64,000 bases of DNA from positions 186,001-250,000 of the forward strand of contig NZ_OUNG01000002.1 in the NCBI RefSeq assembly GCF_900343155.1, read 5' to 3'. Below the pieces are notes generated by a model. The model was not told the origin of the DNA, did no database searches, and saw nothing but the letters and a program-made list of their open reading frames with translations. This document shows positions 52,105 through 60,599 of this stretch, one piece after another; the first letter of the stretch is position 1, and each line of letters begins with the position of its first letter. A program made the position numbers and the translations under genes. Source of the stretch: Lactimicrobium massiliense. GTDB lineage: Bacteria; Bacillota_I; Bacilli_A; Erysipelotrichales; Erysipelotrichaceae.

Positions 52105-53752
52105 GGTTCAGTCCTAATTCCTGTTGATAGATGTACCCAGAGGTCATGAGAATTTCCTGCTGGCATCAATGATCTTCAGGAAGAAATATTCATCATCTGG
52201 ATAGCCGTATCCTTTGCGTCTCAATGTTTTTATCATCTGGTTGGTTCCTTCAACTTTGCCGGATGAGATATGGACTCTTGCATGAGAGATAATTCCTTTC
52301 ATGTGTTCCTCCAGCAGCTTGGCAAACCATATGAAATGCTTGTTCTCTGTTGCTTTGCAGGTGCGTATGATCCGTTTAATATGAATCTTCATGCCTCTTT
52401 CGCTATTTGCTTTGTATGCTTTATCAAGCTGTTCCTTTACCAGATCCATGGTGAAGAACAGCTTGTTTTCATCCAATAGCTTCTTGTATTCTTCTTCAAC
52501 GCCTGCTTTCTGCTTCACCTCCGGCTTCTTGAACAGATCGCTTCCACGGGCAATGGTTTTGCCCGCTTTGGCATCTTTTTCTTTCTGCTTTCTTGTTTCA
52601 GCACTTGTCATCAGAACATACTTAGAGCCTTTGAGAGCTTTGGCAGCTTCTGTATTGCCTTCTTCTATCAGGCGCTTCTGTTCCTCTTTACGGACTTCTG
52701 ATACCACCTTGTCATTGAAGTTTTTGACCAGATGGAAATGGTCATAGACAATATCCAGCCATTCACAGCGATCTTTAAAGGCTTCTTCAAAGTCACTGTT
52801 CATATCACAGGCCACAGCCTTCACGTTCTTCATCCAGTCGATGCCGACCCAGTCAATAAAGTCATATACAGTCTGTTTCTTCTTGCCATAGGCAAGGTAC
52901 AGCACATGTCCGCTCTTCAGGTCCATGATCAACGTAGCGTATTTATGGCCTTTATGAAGAAGAAATTCATCAATGCCAAGATACTCCAGGCATTCTGCAG
53001 GCTTCTTCAGTTCCTTGCCTTCACCATTAACGGTATACAGCTCCTGAAGGCGCTTCTTATCGATCTCCTTGACTGTATTCTTGCTTAAACCGGTAATGAT
53101 GGATATTTCCTTCATTGTCAGTCCAAAGCGAAGCAGATCGCGTGTATAGTTCTCAAGAGCAGCTGTAATCAGATGTCCCTGAGCCTTGAAATCTAGTGGT
53201 TCTGTATAAGTACTGACCGGACAGTTCTTATTCTGGCAGAGTGCTCTCTGCTTGGATACAACGATATGAGTATAGATACCTCCCATAGGAATGTGTTTCA
53301 AGTCAACCTCAGTTGTGCCGTTATACACCATTTCCTGGCCACAGCAGTTGCAGTAAATCGGCTGTCCGTTCAGACGATTCAGCTTTCCCTTAAAGAAATA
53401 TTCAGTGACACTGCGCCTGGCAGGTCTGGATGATGTGCCTATAGAGATCTCTTTAACGGCCGTTTCCGGCATACCAACCTGGGTAAAGGATGGCAGACCT
53501 GATGAGAATGTTAAAATGCCACTCTGGAGTTGCACATCAGAAATTGAATCAATCAGATCATGTGCATCGGAGCGCAGATCGTCTGATCTGGTATCAAGTA
53601 ATTCTTCCTGAATAAGCGGCTGTGTGTTAACATTCATATGGATCTCCTATCTTGTATGTTTGGGTACACACAATTATACGAGATCCATTTTTATATTCGT
53701 ACTATATCTCCGTCCCACATGGCGTCATATCAACAGGTTTTGGGATTGAGCC
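52105..53752. mobile_element. ISL3-family insertion sequence in the ECF S-component gene
   Basis: A 1648 bp element. Its inverted repeats are GGTTCAGTCCTAATTCCTGT on the left and GGCTCAATCCCAAAACCTGT on the right (reversed), with shared TGATA following. It carries one transposase on the minus strand and is flanked by the 8 bp duplication AAATTTTC. It splits the UPF0397 gene after codon seven. Confidence 0.9.
52144..53637 (-). CDS. ISL3-family transposase
   Basis: A 497-residue transposase. An N-terminal zinc finger ('IYCNCCGQEMVYNG', 'ALCQNKNCPVST') is followed by a helix-turn-helix ('MKEISIITGLSKNTVKEIDKKRL') and the DDE domain with Asp in 'YLGIDEFLLHKGH', Asp in 'KAVACDMNSDFEEAF' and Glu in 'SSGKVEGTNQMIKTL'. 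'DIVYDHFHLVKNFND' is typical of ISL3. The frame is intact and the flanking duplication perfect, so the insertion is recent. Confidence 0.93.
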   Translation of the reverse strand: MNVNTQPLIQEELLDTRSDDLRSDAHDLIDSISDVQLQSGILTFSSGLPSFTQVGMPETAVKEISIGTSSRPARRSVTEYFFKGKLNRLNGQPIYCNCCGQEMVYNGTTEVDLKHIPMGGIYTHIVVSKQRALCQNKNCPVSTYTEPLDFKAQGHLITAALENYTRDLLRFGLTMKEISIITGLSKNTVKEIDKKRLQELYTVNGEGKELKKPAECLEYLGIDEFLLHKGHKYATLIMDLKSGHVLYLAYGKKKQTVYDFIDWVGIDWMKNVKAVACDMNSDFEEAFKDRCEWLDIVYDHFHLVKNFNDKVVSEVRKEEQKRLIEEGNTEAAKALKGSKYVLMTSAETRKQKEKDAKAGKTIARGSDLFKKPEVKQKAGVEEEYKKLLDENKLFFTMDLVKEQLDKAYKANSERGMKIHIKRIIRTCKATENKHFIWFAKLLEEHMKGIISHARVHISSGKVEGTNQMIKTLRRKGYGYPDDEYFFLKIIDASRKFS

Positions 53753-53760
53753 AAATTTTC
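53753..53760 (+). repeat. Right 8-bp target duplication AAATTTTC
   Basis: Second copy of the ISL3 target duplication; it is also part of the S-component reading frame. Confidence 0.9.
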
Positions 53761-54304
53761 TACAAAGTCAATTGTCGCTACGGGTCTTGGTGCAGCTGTT
53801 TTCCTTGTGCTGTTCATGTTTGTCAAGATCCCTTCTCCGGTACCGGAGACCAACCTGCAGATTGCCTATGGCATCTCTGGTTTCTTCGCTGCCCTGTATG
53901 GTCCTCTGTGCGGCTTCCTGGTTGCCTTCATCGGCCATGCACTGAATGACTTTATTTCCTATGGCAGCCCATGGTGGAGCTGGATCATTGCTTCTGGTCT
54001 GAGTGCTTTGATCACAGGTCTTTGCGCCAAAAAGATTGCGCCGCAGGTTGAGGATGGCAAGTTCTCCGGCAAGGAAGCAGGCACATTTGTGCTGTACACC
54101 GTGATTGCTCATGCAGTCAGCTGGATCGTTGTGGCACCGGTTCTGGATATTGTCATCTATGGTGAATCTGCCAAGCTGGTCTTTGCCCAGGGTGCCATTG
54201 CCTTTGTGACAGATGCCATCACAGCAGCTGTGGTTGGCTTACTGCTGCTGAAGGCATACAGTGCAACCAAGGTTTCCAAGGGATCTCTTGCAAAAAACAA
54301 GTAA
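53753..54304 (+). pseudogene. ECF transporter S component (UPF0397 family), main part
   Basis: From the right duplication onward the frame encodes 'STKSIVATGLGAAVFLVLFM', 'KIPSPVPETNLQIAYGISGFF', 'GPLCGFLVAFIGHALNDFISYGSPWWSW' and the closing 'AVVGLLLLKAYSATKVSKGSL', a UPF0397-type substrate-binding membrane subunit with about five helices. Without the first codons and ribosome site it could start only at an internal ATG (53807), which would remove the first helix. The substrate of UPF0397 transporters is not firmly known. The adjacent ATPase, T component and SAM hydrolases make an adenosyl-type or thiamine-like compound conceivable. Confidence 0.88.
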
Positions 54305-54327
54305 GTAACAGCATTTCAGTTTCATGC

Positions 54328-54365
54328 AGGAACATTGCCCTCTTTAGGGCCGTGTTCCTTTTGTG
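54328..54365 (+). terminator. Hairpin between S component and ATPase genes
   Basis: AGGAACA-tt-GCCCT-cttt-AGGGC-cg-TGTTCCT followed by TTTTG. This is a terminator-like structure inside the operon and may lower expression of the A and T components relative to S. Confidence 0.65.
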
Positions 54366-54383
54366 GTTTTAAGGAGTATGCAA

Positions 54384-56096
54384 ATGGATAACGATGTCAT
54401 CATAGAATTCCGGAATTTCAGCTTTCAGTATTATGCCCAGGCAGAGCCAACCCTGCATGATATCAATCTGAAAATCCACCGGGGTGAAAAGATTCTGATT
54501 GCCGGGCCAAGCGGCAGTGGGAAAAGCACGCTTGGCAATTGTATCAACGGCCTGATCCCCAATGCCTACCGGGGTGAGATGAAAGGCGATCTGATCATTG
54601 ATGGCATCCAATGTCCTGCCTCTTTGTTTGCTTTGTCACAAAAAGTCGGCACGGTGCTGCAGGACAGCGACGGCCAGTTCATCGGTCTTTCGGTTGGCGA
54701 AGACATTGCCTTTGCTTTGGAGAATGACCGCATTGGGCAGGATGAGATGAAGCAGAGAGTCGCAAAGATCGCAGCCAGTGTCGGCCTTTCGGATCTATTG
54801 CATCAGAATCCGCATGAACTCTCCGGCGGTCAGAAACAAAGATGTTCCATGGCTGGTGTCATGGTGGATGATGTCGATATCCTGCTGTTTGATGAACCTC
54901 TGGCCAACCTCGATCCATTGACAGGCAGAACTGCCATTGAGCTGATCAATGATCTGTGCAGAGATGGCAAGACGGTCATCATCATTGAACACCGCCTGGA
55001 GGATGTGCTGCACTGTCCGGTGGACCGCATCGTCCTGGTCAATGATGGCAGAATTGTCATGGATGATACGCCGGCAAACCTTCTGTCTGCCGATGTGCTT
55101 GGAAAATATGGCATCCGGGAACCACTGTATCTGACCGCATGCCGCTATGCCGGTGTAAAGATCACGGCGAATATGCATCCGGAATCACTGCAGACGATGG
55201 ACCTGACACAGGCAAAGCCCAGCCTGGCAGCCTGGTTCCATCAGAATGCTTCCAATCCATCCCAGCCAGAAAGAGAACCTCTGCTGAACATCAGCCACAT
55301 TTCTTTCAGCTATGATGGCATCAAGCCAATTCTTTCGGATGTATCTGCGGTTGTCCACAAAGGTGAGATGTTAAGCATCGTCGGTAAAAATGGTGCCGGC
55401 AAATCTACCTTGTCCAAGATCCTGACTGGCTTTATCAAGCCAGATGCCGGTACGGTCACAATGGAAGGCACCGACTTATCCCAGTACACCATTTCCGAGC
55501 GTTCTGCCTTTGTCGGCATCGTTTTGCAGGATCCTAACCAGATGATCTCCAAGACAGGCATCTTTGATGAGGTGGCTTTAGGATTGAGAATCAGAGGCAT
55601 GGATGAGAAGGAAGTGGATGAAAGAGTCACGCGTGTATTGCAGATCTGCGGATTGTCTGAGTTTAAAAACTGGCCGATCAGTGCCTTGAGCTATGGACAG
55701 AAGAAACGGGTGACCATTGCGTCTATTCTGGTATTGAATCCAAAAGTATTGATTCTGGATGAGCCTACGGCCGGCCAGGACTACTATCATTACAGCGAAA
55801 TCATGGAATTTCTGAAGAGTCTGAATGAACAGGGACAGACGATCATTCTGATCACGCATGACATGCATCTGATGCTGGAATATACACCAAGGGCAATTGT
55901 ATTGTGCGATGGAAAGATTCTGGCAGACGGGCCTTCCTATCAGATTCTTTCCAATAGAGAACTGAGTGAGAAAGCCAATCTGAAGATTACATCCCTGTAT
56001 GAGCTGGCTGAGAAGGCCGATATTGATCAGCCCCAGAAATTTGTGAAGTGCTTTATTGAATATGACCGCAGGGCCAGAAAGGAAATGACAAGATGA
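54384..56096 (+). CDS. ECF transporter ATPase, two fused ATP-binding domains (EcfA-A')
   Basis: A 570-residue protein with two ABC ATPase domains, as in YkoD. Domain 1: Walker A 'AGPSGSGKST', signature 'LSGGQKQRCSMAG', Walker B 'ILLFDEPLANLD'. Domain 2 (from about residue 300): Walker A 'GKNGAGKST', signature-like 'LSYGQKKRVTIAS' (LSYGQ instead of LSGGQ), Walker B 'VLILDEPTAGQD'. It energises uptake through the T and S components. ATG 54384 is seven bases after AAGGAG; the ATG at 54378 is too close to it. The stop overlaps the T-component start (ATGA). Confidence 0.92.
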   Translation: MDNDVIIEFRNFSFQYYAQAEPTLHDINLKIHRGEKILIAGPSGSGKSTLGNCINGLIPNAYRGEMKGDLIIDGIQCPASLFALSQKVGTVLQDSDGQFIGLSVGEDIAFALENDRIGQDEMKQRVAKIAASVGLSDLLHQNPHELSGGQKQRCSMAGVMVDDVDILLFDEPLANLDPLTGRTAIELINDLCRDGKTVIIIEHRLEDVLHCPVDRIVLVNDGRIVMDDTPANLLSADVLGKYGIREPLYLTACRYAGVKITANMHPESLQTMDLTQAKPSLAAWFHQNASNPSQPEREPLLNISHISFSYDGIKPILSDVSAVVHKGEMLSIVGKNGAGKSTLSKILTGFIKPDAGTVTMEGTDLSQYTISERSAFVGIVLQDPNQMISKTGIFDEVALGLRIRGMDEKEVDERVTRVLQICGLSEFKNWPISALSYGQKKRVTIASILVLNPKVLILDEPTAGQDYYHYSEIMEFLKSLNEQGQTIILITHDMHLMLEYTPRAIVLCDGKILADGPSYQILSNRELSEKANLKITSLYELAEKADIDQPQKFVKCFIEYDRRARKEMTR

Positions 56097-56935
56097 ATCT
56101 GAAACTGAAAACATTCTCCTATGCCCAGTTGAATACATTCCTGCACAGGCTGAGCGGCGTGACCAAACTGATCTGTTTCCTGCTTCTGACAAGTGCCGTC
56201 ATGTTTACCTATGACATTCGTGTCATCCTGAGCATCATGGTCATGTCACTTATACTCATGAAGATTGCAAAGATCCGCTTCTCTCAGGTGCGAATCATGT
56301 ATATCTATGTTTTCATCTTTCTGATTGCCAACTTCTTTCTCACTTTCCTGTTTGATCCCCAGTACGGTGTCAGAATCTATGGCACAAAGCATGTTCTGTT
56401 CACCATTGCCGGCAGTTACATCGTCACCCAGGAACAGCTGTTCTATGAGATTTCCAAGTTCTGCAAGTATCTCAGTGTCATTCCGCTTGGCATCATCTTT
56501 GTTCTGACAACTAACCCGAGTGAATTCGCCTCATCGCTCAATGGCATCGGCATCAGCTACAAGGTCGGCACAGCCCTGTCTTTGACGCTTCGCTATTTCC
56601 CGGATGTGGCCGGTGACTATGAGACGATCAAAATGGCACAGGAAGCCCGCGGCCTGGATATGTCCAGGAAAGCAAGCATGGGTTCCCGTCTGAAAAACTC
56701 TTCTGCCATTCTTTCCCCGTTGATCATGACAACCATGGACCGCATTGATCTGATCTCCAATGCCATGGATCTGCGCGGCTTTGGCAAACATAAGAAACGA
56801 ACGTGGTATGTCAGAAAGCCATTGACCAAAGAAGACTATCTCAGCATTGTCATCAGTGCCCTTGTCTTATTCGGCGCTCTGTATGTTCGTTTCTTCATCA
56901 ACCATTCCTATTTCTATAATCCATTCATCAAATAA
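56093..56935 (+). CDS. ECF transporter T component (EcfT)
   Basis: A 280-residue membrane coupling subunit (CbiQ/EcfT family) with about five helices. Coupling-helix motifs with small residues are visible as 'MAQEARGLDM' and 'AMDLRGFGKHKKR' (A-R-G and A-x-x-x-R-G). It links the ATPase to the S component. The gene overlaps the ATPase stop by four bases. It is followed by the SAM hydrolase pair after 15 bases with AGGAGG. Confidence 0.92.
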   Translation: MNLKLKTFSYAQLNTFLHRLSGVTKLICFLLLTSAVMFTYDIRVILSIMVMSLILMKIAKIRFSQVRIMYIYVFIFLIANFFLTFLFDPQYGVRIYGTKHVLFTIAGSYIVTQEQLFYEISKFCKYLSVIPLGIIFVLTTNPSEFASSLNGIGISYKVGTALSLTLRYFPDVAGDYETIKMAQEARGLDMSRKASMGSRLKNSSAILSPLIMTTMDRIDLISNAMDLRGFGKHKKRTWYVRKPLTKEDYLSIVISALVLFGALYVRFFINHSYFYNPFIK

Positions 56936-56950
56936 CAGGAGGTATCCATC

Positions 56951-57814
56951 ATGTCATCTATCATTTCTCCGATTCAGGAAATGCTCGTATTTCAGACCGA
57001 CTTTGGCTATAAGGATTCCAGCGTGGCTGCCATGTATGGGGTCGTCAAGAGTGTAGACCGCCATATTGAAATCATTGACAGCACCCATGAACTGCCTCAG
57101 TTTGATATCTGGAGTGCATCCTACCGCCTGTGGCAGGCAATGCGTTTCTGGCCAAAGGGAACCATCTTCGTGGCTGTGACAGACCCTGGGGTCGGCACCG
57201 CCAGAAAGGCATGTGTATGCTATACAAAAGACGGCTATTACATCGTCACGCCGGACAACGGTTCTTTAACACATGTGGCAAAGTACAACGGTATTCAGGA
57301 AATCAGGGAGATTGATGAAACAATCAACCGCCTGCATCATGCCGGTACCGATGAGACATCTGTCTTCCATGGCAGAGATTTGTTTGGCTATTGTGCTGCC
57401 CGCCTGGCGGCCGGCATCATCGACTTTGAACAGGTTGGACCTGCCTATGATCCGGCTGATGTTGTGAAACTGCCCATGCCGCAGGCCCAGTACCGTGATC
57501 AGAAAGCTGCTGGGATGATTGAGATCGATGATCCCAACTTTGGCAATCTGTTTACCAACATCGATACCAACGCGCTTCTTGCCCACGGCTTTGCGTATGG
57601 AAAGAAGATTCATGTCATCATCCGTCATGGTGATGATGTTGTCTTTGACAAAGACCTGCCGTTTGAAAAGTCCTTTGGCATGGTGAACAAGGATGAGCCG
57701 CTGGCTTATACCAATGAGCTTATGAATCTCAGCTTTGCCGTATCACAGGGCTCCTTTGTCAACACGTTCCATGTCGGATTTGGCAGTGAATGGACCGTTG
57801 AGGTGACGGCATGA
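56951..57814 (+). CDS. SAM hydroxide adenosyltransferase (DUF62), canonical copy
   Basis: A 287-residue enzyme of the DUF62/SAM hydroxide adenosyltransferase family, which splits S-adenosylmethionine into adenosine and methionine. The family's catalytic Asp-Arg-His set is complete: Asp78 and Arg85 in 'TDPGVGTARKACV', His140 in 'SVFHGRDLFGYCAA'. The N-terminal 'VFQTDFGYKDSSVAAMYGVV' and 'TPDNGSLTH' are normal. Related to bacterial fluorinase and chlorinase, which lack this triad. AGGAGGTATCCATC precedes the ATG. The next gene is a paralogue starting inside its stop (ATGA). Confidence 0.9.
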   Translation: MSSIISPIQEMLVFQTDFGYKDSSVAAMYGVVKSVDRHIEIIDSTHELPQFDIWSASYRLWQAMRFWPKGTIFVAVTDPGVGTARKACVCYTKDGYYIVTPDNGSLTHVAKYNGIQEIREIDETINRLHHAGTDETSVFHGRDLFGYCAARLAAGIIDFEQVGPAYDPADVVKLPMPQAQYRDQKAAGMIEIDDPNFGNLFTNIDTNALLAHGFAYGKKIHVIIRHGDDVVFDKDLPFEKSFGMVNKDEPLAYTNELMNLSFAVSQGSFVNTFHVGFGSEWTVEVTA

Positions 57815-58656
57815 AACCAAGTATTGTCCTGCAGACAGATTTTTCTTTGTCATGGTCTGCGGTATCTGAGATGAAGGGTGTGATCCGCATGGTGGATCAT
57901 GATGTCGAGATTGTAGACAGCTGTCATGAGATTCGCCAGTTTGATCCGTTTGAGGCATCACTTGCTTTGGAAACCATTGAGCCATACTGGCCTAAAGGCA
58001 CGATTTTTGTCTCAGTCGTGGATCCAGGTGTTGGTACAGACCGAAGGGCATGTGCGGCGCTTTTGAATGATGGCAGTATTGTCATCACACCGGATAACGG
58101 CTCATTGACACATCTGAAATATTCTGTCGGCATCAAAGAAGTGCGTCAGATTGATGAAAGCATCAACCGGTACCATGGTCCGCATGAGGCAGCCGTTTTT
58201 GATGGCAGAGACTTGTTTGGCTATTGTGCCGCGAAGCTGTCTGCCGGCATCATTACCTATGAGCAGATTGGCCCTGCCTATCCGGTCAGTGAGGTAGTGG
58301 AATGCGAAGAGTATCATCTGAAACCAGAGCTGAAAGACAATGTGCTTTCGTGCTTTGTGATGACAGGACTGCCTCACTTTGGCGGCATTCAGTTCAATGT
58401 GGACAATGCAATGTGGCGCCGTCTGGAGATTCCAACTGGCACATTGATTCATGTGGTGATTTCACATTCCGGGCATTGTGTCTTTGATCAGAATGTGGTC
58501 TATGCCAGAAGCTTTGGCTATGTCAAACAAGGCGAACCCGTGCTGTACTGCGGTTCCTCCGGCTATCTGAGTCTGGATTGCAACAAGGATAACTTCATGG
58601 CGAAGTATGGCGTTTCCTTTGGTAAAGACTGGCAGATACAGCTGCGATTGTCCTGA
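57811..58656 (+). CDS. SAM hydroxide adenosyltransferase paralogue with altered active site
   Basis: A 281-residue paralogue of the preceding gene. Asp71 and Arg78 are kept in 'VDPGVGTDRRACA', but the catalytic His is replaced by Asp131 ('AVFDGRDLFGYCAA'). The N-terminal motif DFGxxD is changed to 'LQTDFSLSWSAVSEMKGV', losing both the glycine and the second aspartate. Family enzymes are trimers with the active site between subunits, so this copy could be a structural partner of the first, a SAM-binding protein, or an enzyme using a different nucleophile. It is translationally coupled to copy one. Confidence 0.87.
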   Translation: MKPSIVLQTDFSLSWSAVSEMKGVIRMVDHDVEIVDSCHEIRQFDPFEASLALETIEPYWPKGTIFVSVVDPGVGTDRRACAALLNDGSIVITPDNGSLTHLKYSVGIKEVRQIDESINRYHGPHEAAVFDGRDLFGYCAAKLSAGIITYEQIGPAYPVSEVVECEEYHLKPELKDNVLSCFVMTGLPHFGGIQFNVDNAMWRRLEIPTGTLIHVVISHSGHCVFDQNVVYARSFGYVKQGEPVLYCGSSGYLSLDCNKDNFMAKYGVSFGKDWQIQLRLS

Positions 58657-58728
58657 TTTTCTGTTTGTGCGCGGTATGACAGCAGTGTAGATGCTGCGAC
58701 ACACCTTGTTAACAGCAGGGGGCAGGTT

Positions 58729-60085
58729 ATGGATGAGCTTTCAGCATTTCATCAGTTTTATGATGATATGATTCATGGTATATGCATTGTCCGCTCAGAT
58801 GGCACAGCTGCGATTGTGTATGCAAACAAACGTATGCTGGCGATGTATGACTGTCAGATAGAGAAGGAATTTCTTGCTCTGGCAGAGGGATATGTGCAGG
58901 GTTTGTTTTTTTGAAGGAGATGACCAGCTGGACTGGAAAGCATTTCTGACCACGGGTGGGAATGCGCATGTGACGTATCTTTTTACGCAATGCCAATGCG
59001 GCTTACAACACCCGCGATATGCTTGTGCAGTGGAAGGGAACAAGCCTGCGGATAAGCATCTGCTCCCCGGACGACGGTGACCGTTCTGCGCAGGTCAGCA
59101 GAATGCTGCATGATGAAATATGGGCCAGTGAAGCCATTGCCTCTGGCATGGGAGAAAAAAATACATCTGCCGGCATATAGAAGACAGTGGATGAAATCGG
59201 AAAGAATCTGCAGGCGGAGCATCTGCTTGTCTTTGAAGAGCGGGCAGATGGAACGGTATGCTGTACGTATGAATGGTATGCAGCGGATTCTCCTGCTTTG
59301 AAGAACGAACTGCAGAGCGTGCTGATGAGCAGGCTTGTTACTCTGTATAGGATGCTGGAGACAAACAAAGTTGTCATGATTGCCGATTATCCGTCATTCT
59401 CTCAGGAACATCCGGATTTCTGGCTGTCAGGCTACGAAATCCGCAATGTGATTTCCGGCCATCTGGCCAATGCCGGGGATCGGTCGGCTTTACACTTGTG
59501 CTGAATGCCTATGAGGAAAACTTCCATCGGGCAGGCTATATTCTTTCTACACTGACAGACTTCTTGTCGGTGATGATCCAGAACCGCAACAATATTTCTG
59601 AGGCACTTTCCCACAGTCTGCGTGATCCCATGACGGGTGTATTGAACCGAGCCGGCCTGGCAAAGTATCTTTCCACAAGGAAACGACAGGAAACGGCAGC
59701 GTTCATCAGTGGTGATATCAATGGCCTCAAGGAAGAGAATGACCGGCATGGCCATCTCTCTGGCGACCATTTGATCTGCAGCATTTCAGACATTCTTGTC
59801 AGCTTTGCAGATAAAGATCATGTTGTCCGCATGGGCGGTGATGAATTTCTGATGATAAAGGAAGGAATGGATGATGCCGGGGCACGGGATCTGATCCAAA
59901 GGATCAAGAATACATGCCAGACGGAAGGATACAGCATTGCGCTTGGCTATACCATTCACAGCGGCTCGATCGGCAATATGGATGATATTGTCATAAAGGC
60001 AGATAGGGCCATGTATGAGGACAAGGGACATTACTATCACCGCTGTCGGAGCGATTCTCCTTTTGACAGACGCAAACATGAATGA
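58729..60085 (+). pseudogene. Sensor diguanylate cyclase (PAS-GAF-GGDEF) with several frameshifts
   Basis: One gene spread over several frames. It opens at ATG 58729 with a PAS-like start ('FYDDMIHGICIVRSDGTAAI'). A slip in a T run at about 58905-58912 leads to 'FFEGDDQLDWKAFLTTGGNA'. Another shift near 58980 gives 'RNANAAYNTRDMLVQWKGTS', and an in-frame TAG follows near 59177. Then comes a GAF-like piece ('DEIGKNLQAEHLLVFEERAD') and a shift near 59480. The GGDEF domain from 59498 is intact, with 'DPMTGVLNRAGL', 'RMGGDEFLMI' and 'ADRAMYEDKG'. The last segment (195 codons) could still be translated alone from 59498, but no ribosome site is clear. It once made cyclic di-GMP. Confidence 0.82.
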
Positions 60086-60159
60086 AAATGGGCTGCTGTC
60101 TGGCTGTCAGATAGGATGGCGGACCCGGCAATGATCCAAAACAAATGACATGTGCGTAA

Positions 60160-60207
60160 TAGTAAAAAACAGTAACAGTGGCTTGCACTGTTACTGCTTC
60201 TTTTTAC
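60160..60207. terminator. Bidirectional terminator between convergent genes
   Basis: CAGTAACAGTG/CACTGTTACTG, 11 bp stem with loop GCTTG, flanked by an A run on the left and T run on the right, so it can end transcription from both sides. Confidence 0.8.
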
Positions 60208-60209
60208 AT

Positions 60210-60539
60210 TTAGCCTCGGATATATGCTTTGTCATCCGGATTATCTTCCGTGGATACATAGCGCTCTGCCTCCATGTGCAGATCATATTTATCCCGGAGT
60301 TTTGCCAGCTGCTCCATCATAGGAGAACGATGATGGGCATCGAGTGCCTTCTGATCATGCCAGCTGTCAATTAACAGAATGGTTTCCGGATCATTCAGGG
60401 GAATGAAGTACTCATAGCGCTCATTTCCCGGTTCATTGCGGATGGCATCCGCAATGCCGGAGGATTCCATTTCCATAGCAAACTTTCTGGCACTGCCATT
60501 GGTGCCGTGGTAATACAGATTTACAGTCAGACTCATCAT
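60210..60539 (-). CDS. Antibiotic biosynthesis monooxygenase (ABM) domain protein
   Basis: A 109-residue dimeric alpha-beta barrel protein resembling YgiN/ABM quinol monooxygenases. Typical are 'AIRNEPGNERYEYFIPLNDPETILLIDSWHDQKALDAHHRSPMMEQL' in the centre and the N-terminal 'LTVNLYYHGTNGSARKF'. Such enzymes act on quinones or other aromatics without a cofactor, but many members are uncharacterised. GAAGAGGTAA precedes the ATG at 60539. It lies downstream of treC in the same orientation with a 60 bp gap. Confidence 0.85.
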   Translation of the reverse strand: MMSLTVNLYYHGTNGSARKFAMEMESSGIADAIRNEPGNERYEYFIPLNDPETILLIDSWHDQKALDAHHRSPMMEQLAKLRDKYDLHMEAERYVSTEDNPDDKAYIRG

Positions 60540-60599
60540 TTTTACCTCTTCTTCAGTATAGCAAAAAGGAATATGCTTTCGACATACTCCTTCTTCATC

